The notes below the pieces were generated by a model. The model had not been told where the DNA came from. It did no database searches and saw nothing but the letters and a program-made list of their open reading frames with translations. Source: Bugula neritina (taxonomy: Eukaryota; Bryozoa; Gymnolaemata; Cheilostomatida; Bugulidae). From it: a stretch of DNA of 64,000 nucleotides. How positions within the stretch are numbered: the first letter of the stretch is position 1; every line of letters starts with the position of its first letter. The stretch lies in the NCBI GenBank assembly GCA_964035545.1, contig CAXIUT010000236.1:1-64000 (forward strand), written 5' to 3'. The translations under genes and the position numbers were made by a program. Shown here in pieces: positions 34,496 to 48,380 of this stretch.

Positions 34496-34880
34496 ACTCG
34501 AATATTACACACAGATATTACACAGATATTACACACAGATATTACACACAGATATTACACACAGGTATTACACACAGATATTACACACAGATATTACACA
34601 CAGATATTACACACGGATATTACACGCAGATATTACACGCATATATTACACACAGATATTACACACAGGTATTACACACAGATATTACACACAGATATTA
34701 CACACAGATATTACACACGGATATTACACACAGATATTACACACAGATATTACACACAGATATTACACACAGGTATTACACACAGATATTACACGCAGAT
34801 ATTACACAGATATTATACACATATATTACAAGGATATTACAAGGATATTACACACATATATTACCAGGACATTACAAAAT
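34496..34880 (+). repeat. 13-bp minisatellite in probable 3' UTR
   Basis: ATTACACACAGAT is tandemly repeated about 29 times and degenerates toward the right end (ATTACAAGGAT variants). The unit is not a multiple of three, so a long open frame across it is a by-product of the repeat. It lies just after the stop of the membrane-protein exon. Downstream to 35,160 I see only a candidate AATAAA at 35,029. Confidence 0.92.
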
Positions 34881-35449
34881 ATTACACACAGATGTTACAA
34901 GGATAAGAAAAGACTACTACATTTATGATTGTGTATTTAAAGCAAGTAGTTGTGATTACTAGAAGCTCTTTCATTAGAATTCACGTATCAGTACTGTTAT
35001 TGCTTCATCAGTCTTTAATACTACTTTTAATAAATTCCTGTGTTACAGCTTTAGTTTGTTATAGCAATGATATAATTATGTCAGTCATACAACTTCTTCC
35101 CTTTTTGAAAAGGGAGAAATTAATAGTCAACATTTAGGAAAGGGAGGGAAATAGTTTCTTTAAGTCACCTATTCAATTTCTTTATGTCTCTTTGCGATGT
35201 TAGTTTGTGTTTCTCTTTTTGATAGTTAATTTAGCATAGTCTATCTTCTTTTCCAGTTTATTTTGCCCTAAACATGATTTAAAAAGCTGCTTAAATTAAG
35301 GGGACAAATTTTTAAAAATATTTGATTGCTACATCTATGTTTTCCCTTCATTAGATTCTGAAACTTGAAGCACTAAAATTAGTGTACATTTTCTTTGCTG
35401 CATACAGATCACTGATTTGGTAATGCCATTGGAACCTTCAGGGTGATGA

Positions 35450-35596
35450 TGAGTCATGAAATATAACACATGACGCAGCAATAGTCACGTGATCAGTTAC
35501 AGACGACTGAGCACGTGATCAGTTAAACAGACGACTGAGCACGCCTGCTGCGCTGTCATTAGTAAGTTGCTCAACTGAAACTGTCATTGCACGAAG
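35450..35596 (+). promoter_or_regulatory. Promoter-like region and first exon-like block (E1)
   Basis: Visible sites are an AP-1/CNC-type TGAGTCA (35,450-35,456), an antioxidant-response-like TGACGCAGC (35,471-35,479, fitting TGACnnnGC), and two CACGTGATC E-boxes (35,486 and 35,512) inside a roughly 26-bp tandem duplication. The block ends at an ACGAAG/GTAATC donor at 35,596. The inverted copy at 59,527-59,700 keeps TGAGTCA, one CACGTGATC and the donor, but not TGACGCAGC. NRF1/CncC-type factors are known to drive animal proteasome genes through such elements. Assigning that role here is inference from the linked beta-2 exons. Confidence 0.45.
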
Positions 35597-36251
35597 GTAA
35601 TCCTTTATAATTTAGCATTTTATTTAATATGTTTTACTAACCTTTTACTGACTGTTAATTTGTATTTATTCATAGGCTTGGAATTCACATTGAATATTGT
35701 ATTTAATTGATAGGTTACTACCCATTTCTAGTCAATTTGATTCTGCAGTCATTTGAGCAGATGCAACTGCAAGGCTTATAATAAATTTCAATTTAGCTTA
35801 GCTTCAAGTTGGCTTAATTTCAACATAACATAATTTACCCTGTTCTTCTCTGGTCTGTTGAACTAAACTACAAAATCAATACTATATGAATAATAGTATA
35901 ATTGAAATCAAATGTTTTAATTTTTTTCACTGTAGCCTTACCAGTACAATCAAGTTGAACTTATGCCCAATGGTTTAATTTGTTTGACTTTATTTTAGTT
36001 ACATACTCATTATGGTCATAAACATTCCTTGAAATTGACAAGTTGAATATTCAGTTTAAGCTGCTGTAACTATAAAAAACAAGTTATATTTCTTATTTGA
36101 AGAAATCTCTTTCTTGGTTCTGTAGACTATGTTGAAGTTATCATGGTACAATTTTCAATACTCTAGATTTTAGAGCCTATGAGATGTCCCATACATGTCT
36201 GTCATCATTTATTCAACAATTTTAATTCATCAAATGTGTTTTGTTTTTTAG

Positions 36252-36366
36252 AATGTCTCCAAGCAGCTCAGATATTCACACATTAGAGGACATATGGTCT
36301 ACACCAGGAAGATAGGACCTAGCCAACTGTGGTCAGTTCTGTGAGCCCCATCTTGGTTATAATTAG
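36252..36366 (+). other. Exon-like block E2, left copy
   Basis: This 115-bp block is bounded by TTTTTTAG and AG/GTATTT. Four copies exist: here and, on the minus strand, 52,595-52,709, 54,959-55,075 and 58,760-58,874. Both splice sites are kept in all four. Only the 52.6-kb copy stays open throughout (37 codons from MYPSSSDIH). The others carry stops or frameshifts, so the block may be noncoding or decayed. Confidence 0.5.
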
Positions 36367-36707
36367 GTATTTATTATTTATGATAACTTACTGTGTTTTC
36401 AATTTTACAGGATTATAAGGAAAGAATTATCTTGTACTTCTTGTATTTTTCTTGATAACTGATGTCCATAATTCATGTATATCTATTTCAGTTTGAAGTA
36501 GTGAAAAAGTTATGTTTTTTTTCATTATTTTAGTCTTGTTAACTCCAAGTTTTGTGGAATTGTTCAAGTTAATCACTTGTAGTCTTTAGACTAGTATCTC
36601 AGCTCTGCAAACATTTACTATTAGCTAATTAAAATGAAATGTTTTATATATTAAGGTAGTTTAGAATATTCCTTGTCTGTTTTGTAGTTGTGTTTAACCA
36701 CATGCAG

Positions 36708-36823
36708 ATAGAAGCTATACCTTGATATCAAGACCAGTTTTATATCCATGAGATGCTCACAAGCCACATGTAGCAGTTGTCTTCTCTCTGTGTTTGATTC
36801 ATCAAAACTTTTCATCAGTTCAG
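36708..36823 (+). other. Exon-like block E3, left copy
   Basis: The acceptor is CCACATGCAG and the donor TTCAG/GTTTGT. Minus-strand copies lie at 52,135-52,238, 54,526-54,639 and 58,321-58,435, all with the same splice edges. A short frame (MRCSQATCSS) is open here but breaks in other copies, so a conserved protein is not supported. Confidence 0.45.
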
Positions 36824-37469
36824 GTTTGTGTCTAAATGAATTGTTTATTGTAACAATATTTACTCTTTCCCTGTGTTATGTGCTATTAGATTTTAGCATT
36901 CATAAAGCTACTACCAGTGCATGGCAATGAGGTGAACTCAGTTGACCCATATCCGCTCCTTAGTACTTTTATTCTAGCTCCTAGGGGATAGCTACTCTCG
37001 TAAATGACGTTAGATTCAGCTTTTTCTACCTTCCCTTGGACAAAGTTTGATTTAAGATGAGCATAACAAGCGTTACTACTCAAATAGTGAAGCATGTGCT
37101 TTTGATCAAAGTTGCAATATAATTGTATAAAGTGTGGAATATATAACTTTGTAAAGTTGTGCACATGGAACTGTATAGAGATGATGATTAAAATGCAACT
37201 GTGTGAGTGTGGTACATGAAATATTCATACTATATGTTCTGTTAGCTATGAACTCCACTGTTGATTGATTTTGCAGTGTAACACTTGGCTGTTTTTCTGC
37301 TTTTAGTTTTAAAAAATTATGGCTGTTTATTTCATTCAAGAATTTCCAAACATGTTTCTAATAAAAGTTAAAACAGCCCATTGTAAAGGCTCTTGCAAAC
37401 CTTACCCAGCTTTAGCTATGTATGTAACCTTCCTGGCTCAAACCCAGTGTTGGTTTGTTTCACTTACAG

Positions 37470-37598
37470 GCTACTGATGGCTGCTTCATAATATTCTTTC
37501 TGGATGGTTTGGTATTAGTTGGAGTTGTTTGATCTCTACTTGACCTGAACTATTTTCAGACTGAGGTGAACTACATACTACTCTATTTGAAGTGTGAG
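37470..37598 (+). other. Exon-like block E4, left copy
   Basis: This block is bounded by CTTACAG and GTGAG/GTTAGC. It is duplicated on the minus strand at 56,956-57,084 with both splice sites intact. The copy nearest the proteasome fragment in the right arm has lost it in a deletion (sequence near 51,630 jumps from the 37,390 equivalent to the 37,790 equivalent). All frames contain stops. Confidence 0.45.
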
Positions 37599-38323
37599 GT
37601 TAGCCGGTTATTATACTTTTTGCATGTCTAATTTTTCAGTAGTGTGTTGGAATTTTTGCATCTGTATCAGCTGTGATGAAAAGTAGACTTAATTTCTGTC
37701 AACATAAAACATATTATAGCCAGGAGAATATAAGCTCAGTAGAAGTGAAAATATATGCATCTTATCCTTGTTTGTCTGAATGTCAATACAAAATTTGACC
37801 CAAGAGATGAGAAATCAGCACATGATTAGAATTTTATTTTAAGGTTTTACTTTTTATGGTAATGAAATCATTGCCTTCATTGAACACCATCAATAAGTAA
37901 TTTATTTGACTTTGGAGCTGTTTAAGCTGTTTCATGTAAATACTAGCAGCAAACCTCATTCCAACTAAATGAGCACTCTTCAATCATATTTATTATTTTG
38001 TCAATTTATTGCTAGCTTTGTGAAAACCTCTTATTAAATAATATAAGTTTACATAGTGCTATGCTTGCTTGTGGTAAGAAAATGAAGTCTGGTTTTCATT
38101 TTAGATATTTTATTATGGTTCTGTCAGCAAATCATGTTTTTTATTTAAATAATTATGACATTCTTCTATACATCTATACATAAATAAGAATATGAATTTT
38201 CTTTTGTACTTCTCCATTTTGCTTCTGTTGCTTTCTTTACCACTGTTATATAAATTAAGCATTTTATTTCATTGTTTTTCATGATATGCGACTGCTTAAT
38301 TATAGGCTGCTTTCTTCTTGCAG

Positions 38324-38440
38324 TAACTGGTGTGATGGTCACATGGTCAGCTACTGGACAACCAACCAATTGGGTATAAAGTTGGACAAAGTCATTCTAG
38401 ATTATTCTTCACATGTGTCAGCTGGATGAGCTATATGGAG
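38324..38440 (+). other. Exon-like block E5, left copy
   Basis: There is a strong acceptor TTCTTCTTGCAG and donor GGAG/GTAATT. Minus-strand copies lie at 50,966-51,082 and 61,322-61,438. This is among the best-conserved blocks between the arms. The frame VTGVMVTWSATGQPTNWV ends at a stop in all copies, so it is more likely 5' UTR or noncoding exon than protein. Confidence 0.5.
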
Positions 38441-39499
38441 GTAATTCCTGTTGTTTTTAATATATAGAGATATTTATTGTAGCAGTCTAAAAGAAAGTAG
38501 CAAAGTGAAAACAGTTACATCATAAGTTGTAAATGAAGTTGCAAGAAGCAAGCGTAAAGATAGGTGAAAATACTGGGTTGTTATACCAGTCAAAAAGGCC
38601 AGCTATATTGTAGTAGCCATAATTAATGTGGAAAAATCGTAATATAGCTTGCATAGCTGTAATAATACATGAAAAGCTATAATGCATTTAATCACAATTC
38701 AACCAGTAAACAGTTTCAAACTTTTCATCGAGTTGTATTTACAAGAAGTACTAATAAAAGTTGCACTGAAGTTAAACTGATATATTTTTTTACTTCTCTG
38801 TGAGTGGATATGACTTGGATGTTTTATGTGCCTTAACTTTACCTGATTATACATACCTGTGGTGGTTGATGTCTACTTTTATATCATAATTATATATTTA
38901 GTTTGTTTTACCCTATCAGCTAAATATTCCAATTTTAAATTACTAGGGAATAGGTTTTAGCAGTGGCAGCTTAATTCTGCTCAAGTCTCACATAACTTAA
39001 CTATATACCTCTGGTATTATGCATTATACAATGTACTTATTTTCTGTAGTCATAAAACTGGTTTTTGATGCTTCAACTAAATTTTGTTGCTTTAAAGTCA
39101 CTTTTATTGTGGATGTCTGCTTTGATTTCTCTATATAATTGTTGGTGTGCCATGCATGGGTTTTAAAGCTGTAAACACTGTTTTACGTTTCACAAAATAT
39201 ATATTGTTGTATCCTATATTATCATGATGTTAGTTATAAAAAAATTTCACTTGTCAAAAAGTGGTAATTTGTATAATTGATAGTCATGAAAGGGGGGGGG
39301 GGGAATTCATGTGTTATATAATTCTACTGCACTATAAGGGAGAAAATATGTTGTCCGTATCAACTATCCTGTTGAAATTTGGGCATACATGCTTTTACAG
39401 ATACACGCGTAACTGTATAAGGCATGAAAGTTGTTGGGACACTACATGAGCAGGGAAAGCTTTTGTTGAATCATTACAGCTTCAGTTGTATTAACATAG

Positions 39500-39575
39500 C
39501 TATGTTAGCTACATTAGGCTATGTTAGCTACATTAGGCTATGTTAGCTACATTAGGCTATGTTAGCTACATTATG
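39500..39575 (+). repeat. 19-bp tandem repeat, 4 copies
   Basis: TATGTTAGCTACATTAGGC is repeated four times. The corresponding right-arm site has about two copies, so copy number changed after the arms separated. Confidence 0.9.
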
Positions 39576-39793
39576 TTTTTCTCTGTTGCGTTATTTGCTT
39601 ATGTACAGCTATTTTGGCTATTCCAGAAAAAAAGCTCTTTTCTAGACTGATATAAACCCTGTTCTTTCAGCTCTCTCTTCATTCAGTCTTTGGAAATGCA
39701 CATCTCTTTTAAAGTAACAGGAACTAACTTGAGAGTTGGTTGTTTTAGAAATGCTCACCTTTCATCTGAAGGATTTAAAGCGCCAAAGGCTTA

Positions 39794-39808
39794 AGCTACA
39801 TGTACACA
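39794..39808 (+). repeat. Harbinger left terminal inverted repeat
   Basis: AGCTACATGTACACA is preceded by target duplication TTA (39,791-39,793). Beyond base 15 the two ends diverge but share AATCG/CGATTTT motifs. Confidence 0.95.
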
Positions 39809-40062
39809 CGCTGATTTTTTCAGCCGATTTTGTACTTCTCGATTTCGCTATTGCTGATTGAAAAATCGACTGATTTTCTAGGCAATTTTTATTTCCCGGG
39901 TTAATTTTCTGCTTGCGTTTTATTGGCGGATGGCTCTCAGTCTATACAACTTTCTTTTAGGTTCATGCGCAAAATTCAAGATTAGTTTCACGTGCATTAG
40001 CATAGTAAACTGAGTAAACATACATCGGCATTATTATAATATACATTCTTTTCACACGTGAA

Positions 40063-42786
<2,724 letters not shown>

Positions 42787-42823
42787 TTGACTCTTTTGCT
42801 AGTTAGCAATGCATGTACTTTTG

Positions 42824-42829
42824 ATTAAA
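42824..42829 (+). terminator. Candidate poly(A) signal of the transposase
   Basis: ATTAAA lies 38 bp after the transposase stop, in the short gap between the two convergent genes. Confidence 0.45.
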
Positions 42830-42906
42830 ATATTACATATTTTGCATTATATTTTACAAGAAATATTGATATTTTTGTTTCAGTTTTGTTTAAAACTATG
42901 CATATA

Positions 42907-42912
42907 TTTATT
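42907..42912 (-). terminator. Candidate poly(A) signal of the MADF gene
   Basis: AATAAA on the minus strand lies about 18 bp after the MADF gene stop. With the opposite-strand signal at 42,824 it brackets a gap of only 144 bp between the convergent genes. Confidence 0.5.
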
Positions 42913-42930
42913 TACACAACATACAAAAAT

Positions 42931-44415
42931 TTACATATATTGATAAGTCATGTGTGCATTTAGTTGCGATAAAATTGAAGAAGTACTCTCATGTGGTGAT
43001 TCGGCTACGGCACCGTCTTCAGCAGAAGCACTAGCTGGCAGCAAACTGGGCACGTATGGCCTCCTAGTTGTTTCCGACTGCTGGCAGATAGCATCCACAA
43101 CTTCCCCAGACAGGCGATGCATCAAGCGTCTCCTTACCTACAAAAAGTATATGAATTGATAAGCAGTGGTTTGATAATATTTTAATCGCAACTAACGAAG
43201 TCTTGAGTCTTTTTAGTTACAATGCTTACAGCAACATTGGTGATCTGGCGTAGGTCAGCAACAAGCGCATCACCCCACAAGTCCAAGTGGTCCTTGGTTG
43301 GAGTGTTCAGAAACTCCAAACACTTCATCCTTAGATGATCTTTGGGATTGGATTCTAGTGGTCGCTAAAACAGAACATAAAAAGCATTTAAGAAAGTGTT
43401 AAGTATTACAAACCTGCCCAACTTATATCAAATCTTTTTTATTTGACATTTTAGTAAGATTGTAAATGAAGCAAACCACTATATCTGTTATCGAATTACA
43501 GTTAACCCTAATTAAGCATTCTTGTGTTTAAAGTATGTTATTAAACCATCCTGCCATGTGGATTTTTTAGGCACAACAATTTTTAATAGCTGGTATACAG
43601 CTCTCACACGTTCACCTTTATTGTGTGAAAGCCTAACTACTAACTTTTGTTCCTCTGTTACGTGGTGTGTTGCCACGCATAGGTGGGGGAGATGTCACAG
43701 GTGGGGGAGATGTCACAGGTGGGGGAGATGTTACAGGTCGGGGAAATGTCACAGGTGGGGGCGATGTCACAGGTGTCCTAGATGCAGCTGGCAGCAGAAG
43801 TATTGATTCGGACCTTGATGATGTGGAAGATGGTTGTGAAGAATCACCTTGACTACTTCCATCATCCATCATCTGATTTCTATCCTAAACTCATATTATT
43901 ATGTGAAATAATTAACAACCTATTAATAAATAATGTATGTTTACATCGATTTGCATACTACCACAATCACTACTGTTGCTTACCTCAGCAATAAGGTTGG
44001 AGTGCGAGCTCCTAGTTTTTAGAGTTGGCAAAAGAAAGAGCATCTGCTCGTAATATGGGTATGTTTTTTTGTTGCGCTCCTCTCCACCAGCTCCAGACGG
44101 CTGATGAAAGCGCCTTTTGTGCTCCTGTTAAAAATCATAGTACCTGTATGAATATTAATTTAAATATCATTTAAATTTTCTCATTCCAAATGCAGTGAGT
44201 ATAAAATTATATTAAATTACCTTTGCAAAGTAAGTTCTATTGGTTTTGTGAAGAGTCTGAAGCTCTTCAGCCGATATTCCAACAAGAGCTGCCAGGTCAG
44301 CCCAAGCCCTCTTCTTGGCATCCTTGTTTGAATAAACCTTACTACGGTTATCCCACAGAGCAGGAAACTTCTCCAAGTTGTCGACATATTTTTGAGTAAT
44401 CTCTGAATCGTACAT
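42931..44415 (-). CDS. Harbinger-encoded MADF-domain DNA-binding protein, five exons
   Basis: Second Harbinger gene. Myb/SANT- or MADF-type partners are known to bind transposon ends and bring the transposase into the nucleus. Inferred exons (minus): 44,415-44,221; 44,124-43,984; 43,884-43,645; 43,364-43,230; 43,137-42,931. All junctions are phase 0 with GT-AG, giving 305 residues. Residues 7-100 look like MADF: YVDNLEKFPALWDNRSKVY, AWADLAALVG, then EHKRRF, an SGAGGEE loop and TYPYYEQMLFLLP. A Ser-rich linker and five to six PPPVTS repeats follow. The C-terminal segment (DLWGDALVADLRQI, then RRRLMHRLSGEVVDAI) resembles a BESS-like interaction motif. The exon 3 donor (AAA/GTTAGT) sits three codons before an in-frame stop, so an unspliced form would end there. 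The exon 3 to exon 4 junction is the least certain. Confidence 0.85.
43680..43775 (-). repeat. 18-bp coding minisatellite in the MADF gene
   Basis: The plus-strand unit GGTGGGGGAGATGTCACA is repeated about five times with variants. On the minus strand it encodes the hexapeptide PPPVTS in frame. Because the unit is a multiple of three, copy-number changes keep the frame. Confidence 0.9.
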
Positions 44416-44466
44416 GATGAGGTATATATATTACAGCAGGCAGCACCGAACTGACTGCTGCCACCA

Positions 44467-44655
44467 ATCACGATCATATTTATGTTGAAAAACGGCCGTC
44501 TTGGAGCTAAATTAGCAAAAACTCACAATCATATTTATGTTGAGAAAACGGCCGTCTTGGAGCTAACTTATTAACAAAAACTCACAATTATATTTATGTT
44601 GAGAAAACGGCCGTCTTGGAGCTAACTAAATTACTAACGAAAATTCACGATCAGT
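44467..44655. repeat. About 57-bp tandem repeat, 3 copies, upstream of the MADF gene
   Basis: Three copies contain CATATTTATGTTGA and ACGGCCGTCTTGGAGCTAA. They begin about 50 bp upstream of the MADF start codon. Position suggests promoter elements or internal protein-binding sites of the transposon. The rest of the right end (44,656-44,980) is AT-rich and featureless. Confidence 0.85.
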
Positions 44656-44984
44656 GCAAATCTGTTCTTTCAACAAAAATTAAACTATAAAGTTGAGATG
44701 CTAATATTAGTTACTTAAATATAAAAATTAAAACTAAAAGTTATAAATTGTATTATAAATGAGTAAAAGTTGAGAATAATACCAGTGTTCTATTTAAAAA
44801 AGCAATATGTTTATTCTGATGTTCTAATAAATAAAAATTGCGTTGTTATTACTACTAGTACTACTTCGATTGATAGTTATTTTTATATTTGTATTTCATA
44901 TATGATGCATCGTAGTGATAGCAACGTACTAATTACTTCCTAGTTGTATTTCAACAATGGTGTTAACTTCGCTCGCTGTCATGA

Positions 44985-45170
44985 TTTTCTGCCAGCTTTT
45001 GATTGGCTGGTTCAACAGAAAATCGCCCGATAAATTGAACATGTTCAATTCTGAAAATCGCTACAAAAATCTGCCAAAAGCAAAATCAGCCGATTTTTCA
45101 AAAATCCTAAAAAATCGCTAACAGTTTATCGGCCGATTTTCATGAAAAATCGACCTGTGTACATGTAGCT
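44985..45170 (-). repeat. Harbinger right subterminal region with clustered CGATTTT motifs and terminal inverted repeat
   Basis: The terminal repeat is 45,156-45,170 (TGTGTACATGTAGCT on plus), followed by target duplication TTA (45,171-45,173). Inside it, at least five copies of CGATTTT or its complement lie within about 190 bp, several in inverted pairs such as AAAATCGGCCGAT. The left end (39,794-39,900) has a smaller cluster. Such arrays are plausible binding sites for the element's own protein. Confidence 0.7.
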
Positions 45171-45439
45171 TTACAGTTCATGCAGGCTAATATATAAGGT
45201 AAGTTTCATTTTTCATTTATTGGTGCACACAATTTATTTGATGAAGAATAGTTAATAAATTCAGTTTGATACAAAGTTGTTTGTGGATTAGGTGTTATTT
45301 ATGTTCAACAATTGCTATGGCCATAATAAAAATAGGAAATGTTAGTTTTGAAGTATTGAGTTTACATAACTACCATCTCTAAATTGTGTTTTAGGATAGA
45401 ATTACCCGTGGGGTGGATACCAGGGCTACATAGGATACT

Positions 45440-46649
45440 GTGTCAGTTGGAGACAGAGGGAACACACCAGTGAAAACTACAGCTGTCGTCTCTACCCCTT
45501 CACCTGTGCTAGAAGTGGTGAGACAGTACTGCTCCTATAAATACTACTAGGCATGGTGAGACAATGATATACACCTACTTATAATTTTCTTTCTTGAACA
45601 AGAACAGGCCATTCCACCACTGGTAGTTATTGCTAATTCAATTGCAAAGCTAGAACGTTTTTGGCTATATAGCAGGCTACAATAGTTAGCTATTAAGCCA
45701 TTAGAGAATAGCCTTTATTTTAAGTTATTTATAGCAAGCAGATGACAAATACAATTAGTAATCAGTATTCTATTATAAGGCATAGACCCATAAGGAGTGA
45801 CCCACAAGGTAGCTATTTTGTATTGCATTATATTCAAATTTTGTTCTTTTGATAGTTTATAGTGTTGTAGCTTCACTGAATGATATTTCTTGTATTTATG
45901 TTTTTTATTGCAGTCAGTTGGTCATGAGTGTATTATATAGTTGACATTGTTTAATAGGTTTCACTGTTAGTAAAGGTTGGTCACATAGAAATAAAGATGC
46001 AATTCAGTGGCAAATGAGCTTCAGACTCTACTTAGTCTTGAGAATGAAAATTTAATATACTGTTGCAGGAACGCTTACCAACGGAGCTGGTGGAGACTGT
46101 CATAATTTAATATATTATTCTGTTTGTAGAGGCGCTGGCCAATATCAATCAATTCCTCAAGATTCCCTGCCTGCTGCACATAGGTTGCGATATCAACTCA
46201 GCAGATGTTTTTCATGTCAGCCAATCAGATTTGCTGGAGTGAAGCACAAATATATTGCACCGTTGAGCCCTAGCAGGTGTCTTGTACCATGACTTCTAAG
46301 TCTGACATGTGTTCACAGGTGCCTTATGTCTCAGGAGATATGTTGACATTAGCTCACAAGTCTTCTTTTACATTGTTATGTACCAATGCAAAAGTAAATT
46401 TTTTTATACTAATTTAACTCTTTTTGTATACATTTTATCCATGCGTTAGTGTGCAACAATAAACTGATGACTATACTATTTTCACCAGGTTTTTTGATAT
46501 ACCCATTTCTAGGATCCAATGTATTAGGCTTGCCTAATTTTATTACAAGAACTTTTATGTTTTTTTACATGTATTTTATTTGATTACAAATGCAACAATA
46601 AATACTACGGTGGCAGGTGGCTACCTTTGTGGAATGGCTCTTTTTGTAA
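45440..46649. other. Unassigned spacer between duplication arms
   Basis: This 1.2-kb stretch is not matched in the right arm. A CTAGAAGTG/GTGAGA donor-like site lies near 45,516. From about 46,136 an open stretch (EALANINQFLKIPC) follows a TTCTGTTTGTAG acceptor. I could not tie it convincingly to the proteasome gene. No firm gene is supported. Confidence 0.4.
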
Positions 46650-48380
46650 GTCTTCTTGTCTGCAAAGAAAAATCAAAATAGTCTTAGTCTTAGTCTTAGT
46701 CTTCTTGTCTGCAAAGAAAAATCAAAATAGTCTTAGTCTTCTTGTCTGCAAAGAAAAATCAAAATAGTCTTAGTCTTAGTCTTAGTCTTAGTCTTCTTGT
46801 CTGCAAAGAAAAATCAAAATAGTCTTAGTCTTCTTGTCTGCAAAGAAAAATCAAAATAGTCTTAGTCTTAGTCTTAGTCTTAGTCTTCTTGTCTGCAAAG
46901 AAAAATCAAAATAGTCTTAGTCTTAGTCTTAGTCTTAGTCTTCTTGTCTGCAAAGAAAAATCAAAATAGTCTTAGTCTTAGTCTTAGTCTTAGTCTTCTT
47001 GTCTGCAAAGAAAAATCAAAATAGTCTTAGTCTTAGTCTTAGTCTTAGTCTTCTTGTCTGCAAAGAAAAATCAAAATAGTCTTAGTCTTAGTCTTAGTCT
47101 TAGTCTTCTTGTCTGCAAAGAAAAATCAAAATAGTCTTAGTCTTAGTCTTAGTCTTAGTCTTCTTGTCTGCAAAGAAAAATCAAAATAGTCTTAGTCTTA
47201 GTCTTAGTCTTCTTGTCTGCAAAGAAAAATCAAAATAGTCTTAGTCTTAGTCTTAGTCTTAGTCTTCTTGTCTGCAAAGAAAAATCAAAATAGTCTTAGT
47301 CTTAGTCTTAGTCTTCTTGTCTGCAAAGAAAAATCAAAATAGTCTTAGTCTTAGTCTTAGTCTTCTTGTCTGCAAAGAAAAATCAAAATAGTCTTAGTCT
47401 TAGTCTTAGTCTTAGTCTTCTTGTCTGCAAAGAAAAATCAAAATAGTCTTAGTCTTAGTCTTAGTCTTAGTCTTCTTGTCTGCAAAGAAAAATCAAAATA
47501 GTCTTAGTCTTAGTCTTAGTCTTAGTCTTCTTGTCTGCAAAGAAAAATCAAAATAGTCTTAGTCTTAGTCTTAGTCTTAGTCTTCTTGTCTGCAAAGAAA
47601 AATCAAAATAGTCTTAGTCTTAGTCTTAGTCTTAGTCTTCTTGTCTGCAAAGAAAAATCAAAATAGTCTTAGTCTTAGTCTTCTTGTCTGCAAAGAAAAA
47701 TCAAAATAGTCTTAGTCTTAGTCTTAGTCTTAGTCTTCTTGTCTGCAAAGAAAAATCAAAATAGTCTTAGTCTTAGTCTTAGTCTTAGTCTTCTTGTCTG
47801 CAAAGAAAAATCAAAATAGTCTTAGTCTTAGTCTTAGTCTTAGTCTTCTTGTCTGCAAAGAAAAATCAAAATAGTCTTAGTCTTAGTCTTAGTCTTAGTC
47901 TTCTTGTCTGCAAAGAAAAATCAAAATAGTCTTAGTCTTAGTCTTAGTCTTAGTCTTCTTGTCTGCAAAGAAAAATCAAAATAGTCTTAGTCTTAGTCTT
48001 AGTCTTAGTCTTCTTGTCTGCAAAGAAAAATCAAAATAGTCTTAGTCTTAGTCTTAGTCTTAGTCTTCTTGTCTGCAAAGAAAAATCAAAATAGTCTTAG
48101 TCTTAGTCTTAGTCTTAGTCTTCTTGTCTGCAAAGAAAAATCAAAATAGTCTTAGTCTTAGTCTTAGTCTTAGTCTTCTTGTCTGCAAAGAAAAATCAAA
48201 ATAGTCTTAGTCTTAGTCTTAGTCTTAGTCTTCTTGTCTGCAAAGAAAAATCAAAATAGTCTTAGTCTTAGTCTTAGTCTTAGTCTTCTTGTCTGCAAAG
48301 AAAAATCAAAATAGTCTTAGTCTTAGTCTTAGTCTTAGTCTTAGTCTTAGTCTTCTTGTCTGCAAAGAAAAATCAAAATA
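46650..48380 (+). repeat. Composite minisatellite, about 33 copies of a 55-bp unit
   Basis: Each unit has a fixed core (TTGTCTGCAAAGAAAAATC plus AAAATAGTCTT) followed by a variable number, mostly four, of AGTCTT hexamers. Short forms with zero to three hexamers cluster near the left end. It occupies the space between the two inverted arms. Confidence 0.97.

Noticed and set aside
34465-34962. 165-codon open frame with repeated YYTQILHTD
   Set aside because: It is produced by the 13-bp minisatellite, whose three-unit period (39 nt) stays open. It overlaps the proposed 3' UTR and has no non-repetitive protein features.
39261-39449. 62-codon frame, with a similar 61-codon frame at 49,885-50,070
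   Set aside because: They lie in homologous parts of the inverted arms, but the shared residues (FGHTCFYRYT) span an intron-acceptor boundary and the rest is not conserved.
43667-43852. Gly-rich plus-strand frame (GGGDVTGGGDVTG)
   Set aside because: Antisense shadow of the PPPVTS repeat in the minus-strand MADF gene.
45405-45440. Plus-strand GYQGYIG, resembling a central proteasome motif
   Set aside because: Alignment with the right copy shows this DNA is the DTRAT region read in another frame. The resemblance is coincidental.
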